In this document: one piece after another, positions 9,127 to 19,150 of the stretch
Numbering within the stretch: position 1 is the stretch's first letter
How the letters are laid out: each line of letters opens with the position of its first letter
Origin: Phyllobacterium zundukense
GTDB taxonomy: Bacteria; Pseudomonadota; Alphaproteobacteria; Rhizobiales; Rhizobiaceae
Direction of reading: 5' to 3'
DNA length: 64,000 nt
Assembly: GCF_025452195.1 (NCBI RefSeq)
Contig: NZ_CP104973.1
Span: forward strand, 868,001-932,000
Program-made: the position numbers and the translations under genes
Notes under the pieces: generated by a model
Database searches by the model: none
Told to the model about the DNA's origin: nothing
The model's input: only the letters and a program-made list of their open reading frames with translations

Positions 9127-9178
9127 TCCAACTCCTCCCAGAGACAGTGCAGACCTGTCTGCACCGTATCATTCAATT

Positions 9179-10696
9179 CTATTCCGCCGCGATCTGGCGC
9201 CGTCTATCGACAGCATTTTCCATGAAACGGTCGAGCGCAGCAGCCTCATCGGCACTCAAATGCAAACCCTTTTTTGTCCGACGCCAGAGAACATCCTGAG
9301 CCGTCACCGCCCATTCGTTTTCGATCTGATAGCGCACCTCGGCTTCATAAAGGTCAGAGCCGAAATGCCTGCCAAGATCGGCGACAGAAGCAGCTTTGCC
9401 AAGCACCAAGCGTACCTTCGTACCATAGAGCCGGAACAGGCGATGTGCATGGCGTGGATCGAGAAATGGATAATCGCCTTTGAGTTTCTGCAGCTCCGCA
9501 TCAAAAGCGGTGGCTGCAAAGTCGCCGCCCGGTAGTGTTCCGGACGCCGTCCAAGGCTTGCCGCGCTTGCCAAGCTGGTCTTCGATCTTTTCCAGCATGT
9601 GCTCGGACAAGCGCCTGAATGTGGTGATCTTGCCGCCAAATATATTGAGCAGCGGCGCCCGGCCTTCGGGCGCGTCGGTCTTCAGTACATAGTCGCGCGT
9701 GGCTTCCTGTGCCTTCGAGGCACCGTCATCGTAGAGCGGGCGCACGCCTGAATAAGTCCAAACGACCTGGTCGCGCTTCACTGGCTCGACAAAGTATTCG
9801 CTGGCGGCAGCGCAAAGATAATCGATCTCGGCATCGCTGATTTTCACTTCGGCCGGATTGCCGTGATAGTCCTGGTCGGTGGTGCCGATGAGGGTGAAAT
9901 CCTGCTCGTAGGGAATGGCGAAAATGATGCGGCCATCGGTGTTCTGGAAGAAATAGGCGCGCGGATCATCGAACTTTTTCTTCACGACGATATGGCTGCC
10001 CTGCACGAGACGAACGTTGTGCGCATTATTGCTGCCGACAACGCCGGTCAAGACCTCATCGACCCATGGCCCGGCGGCATTGACCAGAAGACGCGAGCGG
10101 ACCTCTTCTGTCGCGCCGGTCAACCCGTCCTGCAGCGTCAGTGTCCAATGATCCGCATCGCGGCGGGCACTGACGACTTTCGTACGTGTGCGGATGACCG
10201 CGCCACGATCTGCCGCGTCACGGGCATTGAGAGCGACCAGCCGTGCATCGTTTACCCAGCAGTCGGAATATTCGAAGGCCTTGGTATAGAGCGACTTCAA
10301 TGGCTTGGCTGCCGGATCTCTGGTCATATCCAGCGTGCGTGTGGCAGGAAGCTTCTTGCGTCCGCCAATGTGGTCGTAGAGAAAAAGTCCAAGCCGCAAG
10401 AGCCAGGCTGGACGCAGTCCCGCATGATGCGGGAGAACAAAACGCAGCGGCCAGATGATATGCGGCGCGCTGGCCCAAAGCACTTCGCGCTCCATCAGCG
10501 ACTCGCGCACCAGCCGGAATTCGTAATATTCGAGATAGCGCAAGCCGCCATGGATGAGCTTGGTCGAACCGGAGGACGTACCGCTGGCGAGATCGTTCAT
10601 CTCCGCGAGAAAAACCGAAAAACCACGGCCGACAGCATCGCGCGCAATGCCGCATCCATTGATGCCGCCGCCGATGACAAAGATGTCGTAGACCAT
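9179..10696 (-). CDS. glpD: Aerobic glycerol-3-phosphate dehydrogenase
   Basis: About 505 residues. FAD-dependent enzyme that oxidises sn-glycerol 3-phosphate to dihydroxyacetone phosphate at the inner membrane and feeds electrons to quinone. The N-terminal dinucleotide fold YDIFVIGGGINGCGIARDA and the DAO-family segments GTSSGSTKLIHGGLRYLE and VNAAGPWVDEVL are present. The ATG (MVYDIF) is the likely start, but it lacks a strong Shine-Dalgarno; a TTG 18 nt upstream with GGGGAG is an alternative. First structural gene of the operon, downstream of repeats likely bound by GlpR. No glycerol kinase gene is visible in the window. Confidence 0.95.
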   Translation of the reverse strand: MVYDIFVIGGGINGCGIARDAVGRGFSVFLAEMNDLASGTSSGSTKLIHGGLRYLEYYEFRLVRESLMEREVLWASAPHIIWPLRFVLPHHAGLRPAWLLRLGLFLYDHIGGRKKLPATRTLDMTRDPAAKPLKSLYTKAFEYSDCWVNDARLVALNARDAADRGAVIRTRTKVVSARRDADHWTLTLQDGLTGATEEVRSRLLVNAAGPWVDEVLTGVVGSNNAHNVRLVQGSHIVVKKKFDDPRAYFFQNTDGRIIFAIPYEQDFTLIGTTDQDYHGNPAEVKISDAEIDYLCAAASEYFVEPVKRDQVVWTYSGVRPLYDDGASKAQEATRDYVLKTDAPEGRAPLLNIFGGKITTFRRLSEHMLEKIEDQLGKRGKPWTASGTLPGGDFAATAFDAELQKLKGDYPFLDPRHAHRLFRLYGTKVRLVLGKAASVADLGRHFGSDLYEAEVRYQIENEWAVTAQDVLWRRTKKGLHLSADEAAALDRFMENAVDRRRQIAAE

Positions 10697-10767
10697 GTCG
10701 ACCAGATTAGACAATCCCTGCGCTCCCCATTTCGCAGTGCACCATTTCTTCGCAATTGCGAAAGACA

Positions 10768-10796
10768 TACGGAAGCATTACGAAACCAATACGAAA
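10768..10796 (-). promoter_or_regulatory. Phased direct repeats upstream of glpD, candidate GlpR operator
   Basis: On the minus strand TTTCGTA, TTTCGTA and TTCCGTA recur at exact 11-bp steps, about one helical turn, some 70-100 nt before the glpD start. DeoR/GlpR-family repressors bind repeated short motifs of this kind. The same TTTCG words occur in the inverted repeat at glpR (11613-11665). Assignment to GlpR is inference. Confidence 0.65.
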
Positions 10797-10842
10797 CTAA
10801 AAGGAACTATACCGCGCATGGCGACGGCGCACAAGTGCATTG

Positions 10843-11622
10843 TCAAATCGAAGTTTCGATGAGCTGAACGTCCGCATCGACGCAAATCTGGCGGATTGCT
10901 TCACTTTCGCAGCGGTCGGTGATGAAGGTGTGGACTTGGGAAAGATGGCCGATTCGAACCGGCGCCGTGCGTTCGAATTTGGTTGAATCGGAGACGAGGA
11001 TCACATGGCGTGCATTGGCCATGATCGCCTGCGCCACCTTGACCTCGCGGAAATCGAAATCGAGCAAGGCGCCGTCGCTGTCGATAGCGGACGTTCCGAT
11101 GACGGCGAAATCCACCTTGAACTGACGGATAAAATCGACCGCCGCTTCGCCAACGATTCCGCCATCGGACCCGCGCACGACACCGCCCGCGATAACGACC
11201 TCAATGTCCGGGTAAATACGTAACTTGTTGGCAACATTGATGTTATTTGTGATTATCATCAGGCCCTTGCGGTCAAGTAGTGCCTGCCCCACCGCCTCCG
11301 TGGTGGTGCCGATGTTGACGAATAGAGAGGCATTGTCGGGGATGAGGTCCGCCGCGGCGCGGCCAATCGCTTCCTTTTCGTTCGCAGCAATCAAACGCCG
11401 CGCCTCGTATTCCAAATTCTGCACGCCGGAGGGAAACAGCGCGCCGCCGTGGATACGGTTGAGCAGGCGCTGGTCACAAAGGTCGTTGAGATCCTTGCGA
11501 ATGGTTTGCGGCGTGACATTGAAATGAATGGCGAGATCGTCCACGAGAACGCGTCCGTGCTCCTTGGCCATTTCCAGAATTTCGGCGTGCCTGGGAGCGA
11601 GAAACATGACTTGCGCTTTCAT
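10843..11622 (-). CDS. glpR: DeoR-family glycerol-3-phosphate repressor
   Basis: 259 residues. The N-terminal DeoR winged helix has AEILEMAKEHGRVLVDDLAIHF and VTPQTIRKDLNDLC. The C-terminal sugar-phosphate sensor domain has LFVNIGTTTEAVG and VVIAGGVVRGSDGGIVG. It lies directly before glpD on the same strand, fitting a repressor relieved by glycerol 3-phosphate. The start is uncertain: an ATG at 11622 lies inside one arm of an inverted repeat, and a second in-frame ATG is at 11607; neither has a good Shine-Dalgarno. Confidence 0.9.
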   Translation of the reverse strand: MKAQVMFLAPRHAEILEMAKEHGRVLVDDLAIHFNVTPQTIRKDLNDLCDQRLLNRIHGGALFPSGVQNLEYEARRLIAANEKEAIGRAAADLIPDNASLFVNIGTTTEAVGQALLDRKGLMIITNNINVANKLRIYPDIEVVIAGGVVRGSDGGIVGEAAVDFIRQFKVDFAVIGTSAIDSDGALLDFDFREVKVAQAIMANARHVILVSDSTKFERTAPVRIGHLSQVHTFITDRCESEAIRQICVDADVQLIETSI

Positions 11623-11665
11623 TTTCGTTTTTCTGCAGCCTATACGAAAACGAAAATGAAAGCGC
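11613..11665. promoter_or_regulatory. 19-bp inverted repeat at the glpR start, candidate autoregulatory site
   Basis: Arms 11613-11631 and 11647-11665 are perfect inverted copies separated by 15 bp. They contain the TTTTCG words also seen before glpD. The repeat covers the glpR translation start, so it could act as a GlpR operator or as an mRNA hairpin hiding the start codon. Confidence 0.6.
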
Positions 11666-11702
11666 GTGTCAATCTATGGGTAAACGAACCCGGCTCGTTT
11701 CC

Positions 11703-12728
11703 CTATGCCGTTGCGCCTTCGATGATGTCGAACCCCGTATTGATGATGGTCTTTTCGGCGGGCCGCTCGCGGCTTTCAAGCAATTTTTCGGCAGCGGTTT
11801 TTCCAATGAGAAAACGTTTCGACAGGATCGTTGACAGAGGCATTGGCATGGCCTGGCCGATATCGAGTCCATTGAAACCAAATATACCAAGCTTATCCTT
11901 CACGGCGATTCCGGCATGCATGCAGTGAAAAATGCCGCCCATCGCCATATCGTCATTCGGGAATACAACAACGTCCAGGTCAGGATGGGTAGCAAGGAGT
12001 ATTTCCAGTGCGTCGCGCCCCGCCTTGGTCGAACTCGCGTCGGGATAACAATGCTCTGCAACAAGAGACAGGCCAGCCTCCTGCAATGCCGAGCACAGCC
12101 CTTCATAACGGGCACTGGCGCGGTCGTCTGTCGTTACGTTGTGCCTGGCATAGCCGAAACGGCGATAACCGCGCTGAACGAGATGTTTTCCGGTTTCATA
12201 GCCAGCCTGGCGATGCGACATGCCAACGGCAATGTCTACAGGCTCGCCATCGATGTCCATCAATTCGGCGACCCGGAAGCGGCCATGCTCCAGATGCCGG
12301 CGCGCGGTCGGCGTGTGATGCAGGCCGGCGACGATCACCGCTGCCGGCTGCCAGGCGAGAAAAGAGACGAGAATCCGCTCTTCAATCAGCGGATCGTAGT
12401 CAGTGACACCGATCACCGGCTGGAACGCCGTTTCGGTAAGCGCCGTATGAATGCCGCGCAGTACGTCTGGAAAGACGATGTTCGATAGCGATGGCAGCAG
12501 CACGCTCATCAGCGTGGATCCTGCAGAAGCAAGGGTACCAGCGGCGCGGTTGGGAATATAGCCAAGCTCGGCAATGGCTGTCAGCACACGCGCTCTGGTT
12601 GAGTCTGCGATAGGCCCTTGCGCACGAACAACCCGCGACGCCGTGATTTCGCTCACACCCGCAAGCCGCGCAACATCGGCAAGCGTCGGCATATCGGGAC
12701 TTCGGTGAGCGTTGCGTTTGCGCGGCAT
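11703..12728 (-). CDS. LacI-family regulator of the adjacent sugar operon
   Basis: 341 residues. The helix-turn-helix (PTLADVARLAGVSEITASRV) is followed by a GntR-like sensor domain (GYRRFGYARHN; VVVFPNDDMAMGGIF; KLGIFGFNGLDIG). Gluconate/idonate-type LacI proteins look similar, which suggests a sugar-acid effector. The ATG at 12728 is preferred over a TTG three codons upstream; neither has a clear Shine-Dalgarno. It is divergent from the operon starting at 12890 and most likely represses it. The 160-bp divergent region contains GCACCA...TGGTGC words (12814-12850), but no strong palindrome. Confidence 0.92.
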   Translation of the reverse strand: MPRKRNAHRSPDMPTLADVARLAGVSEITASRVVRAQGPIADSTRARVLTAIAELGYIPNRAAGTLASAGSTLMSVLLPSLSNIVFPDVLRGIHTALTETAFQPVIGVTDYDPLIEERILVSFLAWQPAAVIVAGLHHTPTARRHLEHGRFRVAELMDIDGEPVDIAVGMSHRQAGYETGKHLVQRGYRRFGYARHNVTTDDRASARYEGLCSALQEAGLSLVAEHCYPDASSTKAGRDALEILLATHPDLDVVVFPNDDMAMGGIFHCMHAGIAVKDKLGIFGFNGLDIGQAMPMPLSTILSKRFLIGKTAAEKLLESRERPAEKTIINTGFDIIEGATA

Positions 12729-12889
12729 AAGCACCAATCCAGTGCGATTGACAAGATTTATGACAGCGCTACCATAAAAGGCTTGATGAATGCTAGTCAG
12801 TGTGCATAACTTTGCACCACGTTCTTATATATTAGTGCGATGATTGGTGCGACGGGCCCGGGAGGGGCTTGCAGGGAGGACTTCTTCTT

Positions 12890-13879
12890 ATGCATGTTTT
12901 GGTGATCGGCGCAGCCGGAATGGTTGGCCGCAAATTGCTCGACAGGATCGCTGCCGAGCCCGGCTCCCTGGGTGGAGACATCGACAGGTTGACACTGGTC
13001 GATGTCATCGAACCCGCCGCGCCTGAAGCCTTTGCGGACATTTCCGTGACCAAGGCGGCAGACCTCTCGGACCCTGGCGTAGCGGAATCCCTGATCGCAA
13101 GCCGTCCGGACATGATCTTTCACCTCGCGGCGATCGTCTCCGGTGAAGCAGAAGCCGATTTCGAAAAGGGCTACAAAGTCAATCTCGATGGAACCCGGGC
13201 GCTATTCGAGGCGATCCGATTGGAAGGCAAAAATGCTCCCTACAAGCCTCGCGTGGTATTTGCCTCATCCATCGCCGTGTTCGGAACGCCTTTCCCGGAC
13301 AAGATCGGCGATGAATTCTTCACGACACCCCTGACCAGCTATGGCACGCAGAAGGCGATCTCTGAACTCCTCCTGTCGGACTACAGCCGCCGCGGTTTCT
13401 TCGACGGGATAGGTATCCGCCTGCCGACGATCTGCATTCGTCCAGGCAAGCCCAACAAGGCGGCATCCGGTTTCTTTTCCAACATCCTGCGCGAGCCACT
13501 GGTGGGTCAGGAAGCGGTACTTCCCGTGGACGAAAATGTGCGGCACTGGTTTGCCAGCCCGCGTGCTGCCGTCGGATTTTTCCTCCATGCCGCAACGCTG
13601 GACCTCGACAAGGTCGGTGCAAGACGCAATCTTTCCATGCCCGGACTTTCGGCTCTGGTCGGCGAGGAAATCGACGCGCTGCGCCGCGTGGCCGGCGATA
13701 AGGCGGTCAAGCTGATCCGCCGCGAACCCGATGCAACAATTCAGAAGATCGTTGCCGGCTGGGCAACCGACTTCGACACGACGCGCGCCACGAAGCTTGG
13801 CTTCAAGGCAGAAACGGCTTTCGATGATATCATCAAGGCACATATCGAAGACGAACTGGGCGGGAACGTTGCGGCATGA
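12890..13879 (+). CDS. Extended SDR, D-erythronate dehydrogenase-like (DenD family)
   Basis: 329 residues. N-terminal NAD-binding motif [27 protein letters not shown] in place of the usual HLAA loop, and the active-site YxxxK as YGTQKAISE. The best family match I recognise is DenD, which oxidises D-erythronate to 2-keto-erythronate with NAD. Its partners OtnI and OtnC are absent, so here it may act on another sugar acid or sugar. The ATG was chosen with GGGAGG about 10 nt upstream. First gene of the operon; its TGA overlaps the next ATG (ATGA). Confidence 0.85.
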   Translation: MHVLVIGAAGMVGRKLLDRIAAEPGSLGGDIDRLTLVDVIEPAAPEAFADISVTKAADLSDPGVAESLIASRPDMIFHLAAIVSGEAEADFEKGYKVNLDGTRALFEAIRLEGKNAPYKPRVVFASSIAVFGTPFPDKIGDEFFTTPLTSYGTQKAISELLLSDYSRRGFFDGIGIRLPTICIRPGKPNKAASGFFSNILREPLVGQEAVLPVDENVRHWFASPRAAVGFFLHAATLDLDKVGARRNLSMPGLSALVGEEIDALRRVAGDKAVKLIRREPDATIQKIVAGWATDFDTTRATKLGFKAETAFDDIIKAHIEDELGGNVAA

Positions 13880-14649
13880 GTAAAGAGGATTCAGGCAAGG
13901 GGAAGATCGCGCTGGTTACCGGCGGCGGCACCGGCGTGGGCAAGGCTATTACCACAGCGCTGCTTGGCGCAGGCTATACGGTTGTGATTTCCGGGCGCCG
14001 CAAGGATGTACTGGAAGATGCTGCCAAGGCGTTGGAGAGCGAAACGGGCGGCACCGTTAAAGCCATTTCTGCTGATGTCAGCGATCCGAAATCGGTCGCT
14101 GCGCTTTTCGATGCAATCAAATCCGAATTCGGTCGGCTCGACCTGCTCATCAACAATGCAGGGGTCAATGTTCCGAATATCCCGATGGAAGAACTGACCT
14201 TCGATCACTGGAATTCGATTGTGGGCGCCAATCTCACCGGCGTTTTCCTGTGCACGCAGCAGGCGATGAAATTGATGAAAGCGCAAACACCACGTGGTGG
14301 ACGCATCATCAACAATGGCTCCATTTCGGCACAAACGCCCCGGCCGAATTCCGCGCCTTACACGGCGACGAAGCACGCGGTGACCGGCTTGACCAAATCG
14401 ACAGCGCTGGATGGCAGACCATTCGACATTGCCTGCGGTCAGATCGATATCGGCAATGCCACGACCGAGATGACATCGAAGATGGCGACCGGCGTGCTAC
14501 AAGCCAATGGCGAGACCGCCAGCGAGCCAACCATACCGGCGCATTATATCGGCGATGCGGTGGTGCATATGGCAAGCTTGCCATTGGAGGCCAATGTACT
14601 GACGATGACGATCATGGCTACGAAGATGCCGCTGGTCGGGCGCGGCTAA
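13876..14649 (+). CDS. Classical short-chain dehydrogenase/reductase
   Basis: 257 residues. [11 protein letters not shown] cofactor motif, NNAGV, catalytic Ser in NGSISA and YTATK. The end, with [14 protein letters not shown], is typical of a family often mislabelled as 3-oxoacyl-ACP reductase and found in carbohydrate operons. Translationally coupled to the preceding dehydrogenase by a 4-nt overlap. It probably oxidises a sugar or a sugar acid in the pathway encoded here; the substrate is unknown. Confidence 0.85.
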   Translation: MSKEDSGKGKIALVTGGGTGVGKAITTALLGAGYTVVISGRRKDVLEDAAKALESETGGTVKAISADVSDPKSVAALFDAIKSEFGRLDLLINNAGVNVPNIPMEELTFDHWNSIVGANLTGVFLCTQQAMKLMKAQTPRGGRIINNGSISAQTPRPNSAPYTATKHAVTGLTKSTALDGRPFDIACGQIDIGNATTEMTSKMATGVLQANGETASEPTIPAHYIGDAVVHMASLPLEANVLTMTIMATKMPLVGRG

Positions 14650-14710
14650 AGGATACTCGACAGCGATTTCTTTAAAGAACGTTGTCTTACGAAATTTTGG
14701 AGGAGAAGGC

Positions 14711-15775
14711 ATGGCATCGGTTGAATTCGCCAATGTACGAAAATCATTCGGCACGCACCCGGTTATCAAGGGTGTCGACATCGAGATCGCCGACGGCGAA
14801 TTCGTTATTCTGGTCGGGCCCTCCGGCTGCGGCAAGTCCACATTGCTGCGCATGCTGGCGGGGCTTGAGAACATCTCTGCGGGCGAGATCAAGATCGGCG
14901 GAAAGGTTGTCAACAACCTCGCGCCGAAAGAACGTGATATCGCCATGGTGTTTCAGAACTATGCGCTCTATCCGCACATGACCGTCGCCGACAATATGGC
15001 TTTTTCCCTGAAGCTGAAGGGTGCGCCAAAGTCGGAGGTCGACAAGCGCGTGAAGCCCGCAGCGGAGATCCTCGGACTTTCGCCGCTGCTCGACCGCTTT
15101 CCACGCCAGCTTTCCGGCGGTCAGCGCCAGCGCGTTGCCATGGGCCGCGCCATCGTGCGCGACCCGCAGGTCTTCCTGTTCGATGAGCCGCTATCCAACC
15201 TCGATGCCAAGCTGCGTGTCGCCATGCGCGCGGAGATCAAGGAATTGCACCAGCGCCTGAAAACAACCACCGTCTATGTCACGCATGACCAGATCGAAGC
15301 CATGACCATGGCCGACAAGATCGTCGTCATGCATGACGGCCTGGTCGAACAGATCGGCGCGCCGCTCGAGCTTTATGACCAGCCGGCCAATCTTTTCGTG
15401 GCCAGCTTCATCGGCTCGCCGGCGATGAATATGATCAAAGGCAAGCTCGATCCGAATGACGGACTGAAATTCACCACAGAAAAGGGTGTCGTGCTGCCGG
15501 TTGCCAAAGCACCGCAAAGCGCCAAGGGCCGCACGTTGATTTATGGACTGCGCCCCGAACACATGACCATTGCGGATGGCGGAATTCCCGCCGAAGTGGT
15601 GGTCATCGAGCCAACCGGATCGGAAACCCAGATGATCATGCGCGTTGGCGGCGATCTCGTCACAGGTGTTTTCCATCAGCGTATCAGTGCGAAACCCGGC
15701 GAAACTGTCGGTCTGTCGATCCATGCTGAAGCGACATATCTGTTCGATGCGGAGACGGGCAAGCGTTTGGCCTGA
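14711..15775 (+). CDS. Carbohydrate ABC transporter ATP-binding protein (UgpC/MalK type)
   Basis: 354 residues. Walker [11 protein letters not shown]-loop [13 protein letters not shown], signature [14 protein letters not shown], Walker [13 protein letters not shown] and H-loop [11 protein letters not shown] are all intact, followed by the TOBE domain ([10 protein letters not shown]). The Shine-Dalgarno GGAGGAGA precedes the ATG. It powers the importer formed with the next three genes, 5' of the binding protein as in many rhizobial sugar operons. Confidence 0.93.
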   Translation: MASVEFANVRKSFGTHPVIKGVDIEIADGEFVILVGPSGCGKSTLLRMLAGLENISAGEIKIGGKVVNNLAPKERDIAMVFQNYALYPHMTVADNMAFSLKLKGAPKSEVDKRVKPAAEILGLSPLLDRFPRQLSGGQRQRVAMGRAIVRDPQVFLFDEPLSNLDAKLRVAMRAEIKELHQRLKTTTVYVTHDQIEAMTMADKIVVMHDGLVEQIGAPLELYDQPANLFVASFIGSPAMNMIKGKLDPNDGLKFTTEKGVVLPVAKAPQSAKGRTLIYGLRPEHMTIADGGIPAEVVVIEPTGSETQMIMRVGGDLVTGVFHQRISAKPGETVGLSIHAEATYLFDAETGKRLA

Positions 15776-15884
15776 AGCTCAACGGTATCTGCCAGTCGGG
15801 GTGCAGATGCCGGATACAATTCCCCGCAAGAGCATTTTGAACAAGCCTTTCTAGTTTATCCGGTCGTTAAATGGAGGAGCATCA

Positions 15885-17198
15885 ATGACCATCAACAGAA
15901 GACATCTACTCGGCGCATCTGCCGGTCTCGTGGCCGCAGCCGGAATGGGCCGGTTCGGTCTCACGCCGGCATTCGCGCAATCGGCACCCGCTTACAAACC
16001 GGAAGAAGGTGCGACCCTTCGCCTGCTGCGTTGGGTGCCGTTCGTCCCGGCTGAAGAGGCCGCATGGCTCGCCAACACCAAGAAGTTCACCGACGCCACG
16101 GGCGTTCAGGTGCGCATCGACAAGGAAAGCTGGGAAGACGTTCGCCCGAAGGCTGCCGTTGCGGCCAATGTCGGTTCTGGCCCGGACATGGTCATGAGCT
16201 GGTTCGATGATCCGCAGCAATATCCGGACAAGCTCGTCGATGTGACGGAGCTTGGCGAATATCTTGGTGGAGCACATGGTGGCTGGTATCCAGGCCTCGA
16301 AGGCTATGCCAAGCGCGACGGCAAGTTCATCGCACTGCCGCTCTGTGCCATCGGTAACGCGGTCGTCTATCGCGACAGCCACATGAAGGCGGCCGGTTTC
16401 AGCGAATTCCCGAAGGATACGGCTGGTTTCCTCGAACTTTGCAAGGCCATGCAGGCAAAGGGGACGCCTGCGGGCTTCCCGCATGGCAAGGCGGTCGGCG
16501 ACGGCAACAACTATGCCCATTGGCTGCTCTGGAGCCATGGCGGCAAGATGGTCGACGAGAGCGGCGCGGTGGTGATCAACAGCCCCGAGACGCTGGCATC
16601 TGTCAAATATGCGCAGGAACTCTACAAGACCTTCATTCCGGGTACGGAAAGCTGGCAGGACGTCAACAACAATCGCGCATTCCTTGCCGGTCAGGTCTCG
16701 CTGACTGCCAATGGCGTGTCGGTTTACTACGCCGCAGTGAAGGATCCCGCAATGAAGGCGATCGCTGACGATATGCGCTCGACCAATCTGCCGATCGGGC
16801 CAGTTGGTCAATCGGTCGAACTGCACCAGACGTCGACGATTTCGATCTTCAAGCACACAAAATATCCTGAGGCCGCGAAGGCCTATCTGCAGTTCATGTA
16901 TCAGGCTGAGAACATGAATGCCTGGATCGAGGGTGCCAGCGCCTATTGCTGCCAGCCGCTGAAGGCTTTCGCCAACAATCCGGTGTGGACGTCCAATCCG
17001 ATCCATGCCGCCTATGCGAAGGCATCCGGAACCCTGCGCCCGAACGGCTATGCCGGCCCGCTTGGCGCTGCCTCGGCGGGAACCATGGCCGACTATGTCC
17101 TGGTGGATATGTACGCGACCGCCGTTACCGGCCAGATGACGCCCGAAGACGCCATCGCCCAAGCCGAGAAGCGCGCAAACCGTTACTACAAGGTCTAG
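15885..17198 (+). CDS. Carbohydrate ABC transporter substrate-binding protein
   Basis: 437 residues. Twin-arginine-like signal (RRHLLGASAGLVAAAG, cleavage near AFAQ), so probably exported folded by Tat. The mature part is a family 1 extracellular solute-binding protein (GPDMVMSWFDDPQQYPDKLV; FLAGQVSLTANG). The ligand cannot be read from the sequence; operon context points to an aldonic acid or aldose. GGAGGAGC lies before the ATG. A 109-bp gap separates it from the ATPase gene, enough for an extra promoter or a differential-expression hairpin, though I see no strong one. Confidence 0.92.
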   Translation: MTINRRHLLGASAGLVAAAGMGRFGLTPAFAQSAPAYKPEEGATLRLLRWVPFVPAEEAAWLANTKKFTDATGVQVRIDKESWEDVRPKAAVAANVGSGPDMVMSWFDDPQQYPDKLVDVTELGEYLGGAHGGWYPGLEGYAKRDGKFIALPLCAIGNAVVYRDSHMKAAGFSEFPKDTAGFLELCKAMQAKGTPAGFPHGKAVGDGNNYAHWLLWSHGGKMVDESGAVVINSPETLASVKYAQELYKTFIPGTESWQDVNNNRAFLAGQVSLTANGVSVYYAAVKDPAMKAIADDMRSTNLPIGPVGQSVELHQTSTISIFKHTKYPEAAKAYLQFMYQAENMNAWIEGASAYCCQPLKAFANNPVWTSNPIHAAYAKASGTLRPNGYAGPLGAASAGTMADYVLVDMYATAVTGQMTPEDAIAQAEKRANRYYKV

Positions 17199-17279
17199 GC
17201 AACGAGACCGGCTTCCGCTGTCCAGAAAAAGGGCTGCGGAAGCCAACTCATCAGCTAATTTGGCAACCGGAGATATCCG

Positions 17280-18212
17280 ATGACAATGACGACAACTGCG
17301 AAGCAGCCCTTGGCCTTCGGAAATATCGCCCGGAGCAATACCGCCGTCGGCTTGTTTTTCATGCTGCCGGCCGCCGTCTTTCTCCTGTGCTTTTTGACCT
17401 ATCCGCTCGGCCTCGGTGTCTGGCTCGGCTTTACCGATACGACGATCGGCAGGGACGGCATTTTCATCGGCCTCGAGAACTATCAGGCGCTGGCCAGGGA
17501 TTCGGTCTTCTGGATGGCAGTCTACAATACGATTTTCTACACGCTCATCGCCTCGATCCTGAAGTTCGGGCTCGGCCTGTGGCTGGCATTGATCCTCAAC
17601 GAGCATCTGCCGTTTAAATCCTTCTTCCGCGCAATCATCCTTTTGCCATGGGTGGTTCCGACTGTCCTTTCGGCGCTCGCGTTCTGGTGGATCTATGATG
17701 CGCAGTTCTCGATCATTTCCTGGTCGTTGATGAAACTCGGCTGGATCCACAGCCCGATCAATTTCCTTGGTGATCCCAATAACGCACGCGCTTCGGTGAT
17801 CGCAGCCAATGTCTGGCGCGGTATCCCCTTCGTCGCGATTTCGCTGCTCGCCGGGCTTCAGACCATTCCGCAATCGCTGCATGAGGCAGCGTCCCTTGAT
17901 GGGGCGACCGGATGGCAGCGCTTTCGCTTCATCACACTGCCAATGCTGACACCGATCATCGCAGTGGTAATGACATTCTCGGTGCTGTTCACCTTCACTG
18001 ATTTTCAGCTTATCTACGTCCTGACCAAGGGCGGGCCGGTCAACGCCACGCACCTGATGGCGACCCTCTCATTCCAGCGGGGCATACCCGGTGGTCAACT
18101 TGGCGAAGGTGCGGCGATTGCCGTTGCCATGATCCCGTTCCTGCTTGCATCGATCCTGTTCTCATTTTTCGGCCTGCAGCGCCGTAAATGGCAACAGGGC
18201 GGACAGGATTGA
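17280..18212 (+). CDS. Carbohydrate ABC transporter permease (MalF/UgpA type)
   Basis: 310 residues with six predicted transmembrane segments. The ATPase-contact loop is SLHEAASLDGATGWQRFRF. It is the first of the two channel subunits of this importer. The ATG has GGAG 7 nt upstream. Confidence 0.93.
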   Translation: MTMTTTAKQPLAFGNIARSNTAVGLFFMLPAAVFLLCFLTYPLGLGVWLGFTDTTIGRDGIFIGLENYQALARDSVFWMAVYNTIFYTLIASILKFGLGLWLALILNEHLPFKSFFRAIILLPWVVPTVLSALAFWWIYDAQFSIISWSLMKLGWIHSPINFLGDPNNARASVIAANVWRGIPFVAISLLAGLQTIPQSLHEAASLDGATGWQRFRFITLPMLTPIIAVVMTFSVLFTFTDFQLIYVLTKGGPVNATHLMATLSFQRGIPGGQLGEGAAIAVAMIPFLLASILFSFFGLQRRKWQQGGQD

Positions 18213-18226
18213 GGGAGGAAACGAAC

Positions 18227-19126
18227 ATGAGCATTACCGAACAGACCAACCCGCATGTTCTCACCGACGACGCGCAGGGCATGAGCTATCTCAATCGGCT
18301 GCCACGGCGGATCGTCGTCCTGTACCTGCCGCTTGCCGTCTTTGTCTTTGTGCTGCTGTTCCCATTCTACTGGATGGCGATCACGGCGGTGAAGCCAAAC
18401 TCGCAGCTGACGGACTACAACAACTACAGTCCGTTCTGGGTCGTGAAGCCGACGCTCGACCACATCAAATACCTGCTGTTCGAGACATCCTATCCAGGCT
18501 GGTTGTGGAACACACTGGTCGTTGCGGTGTGCGCCACAGCGCTATCTCTGGTGGCATCCGTTTTTGCGGCCTATGCTATAGAGCGAGTGCGGTTCTCAGG
18601 ATCGCGCCCCGTCGGCCTTTTGATCTTCCTCGCTTATCTGGTGCCGCCGTCGATTTTGTTCATTCCGCTTGCCGTCATCGTCTTCAAGTTTGGCATCTAT
18701 GACACCAAACTCGCGCTGATCTTCACCTACCCGACCTTCCTTATTCCCTTCTGCACCTGGCTGCTGATGGGCTACTTCCGCTCGATCCCGTTCGAGCTCG
18801 AGGAAAGCGCCCTGGTGGATGGCGCGTCGCGGTGGCAGATCCTCATCAGGGTCATATTGCCGCTGGCGGTACCGGGATTGATCTCGGCCGGTATTTTTGC
18901 CTTCACTTTGTCGTGGAATGAGTTCATCTATGCGCTGACCTTCATCCAATCCTCGGAAAACAAGACTGTTCCGGTCGGTGTCCTGACGGAGCTGGTGCGA
19001 GGCGATGTTTTCGAGTGGGGCTCACTGATGGCAGGCGCACTTTTCGGGTCGCTGCCGGTCGTCATTCTCTACTCATTCTTTGTCGACTATTACGTTTCTT
19101 CCATGACCGGCGCGGTCAAGGAATAG
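18227..19126 (+). CDS. Carbohydrate ABC transporter permease (MalG/UgpE type)
   Basis: 299 residues with six predicted transmembrane segments. The contact loop is FELEESALVDGASRWQIL. The ATG at 18227 was chosen with GGGAGG 8 nt upstream; the frame extends back into the previous gene without a good site. It forms the channel with the preceding permease. Confidence 0.93.
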   Translation: MSITEQTNPHVLTDDAQGMSYLNRLPRRIVVLYLPLAVFVFVLLFPFYWMAITAVKPNSQLTDYNNYSPFWVVKPTLDHIKYLLFETSYPGWLWNTLVVAVCATALSLVASVFAAYAIERVRFSGSRPVGLLIFLAYLVPPSILFIPLAVIVFKFGIYDTKLALIFTYPTFLIPFCTWLLMGYFRSIPFELEESALVDGASRWQILIRVILPLAVPGLISAGIFAFTLSWNEFIYALTFIQSSENKTVPVGVLTELVRGDVFEWGSLMAGALFGSLPVVILYSFFVDYYVSSMTGAVKE

Positions 19127-19150
19127 CGGACACCCAGGAGTTCCTTGCAA

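Noticed and set aside
15906..18053. Minus-strand open frame of 715 codons
   Set aside because: It is a GC-bias shadow opposite the binding-protein and permease genes, with Arg/His/Asp-rich composition and no domain.
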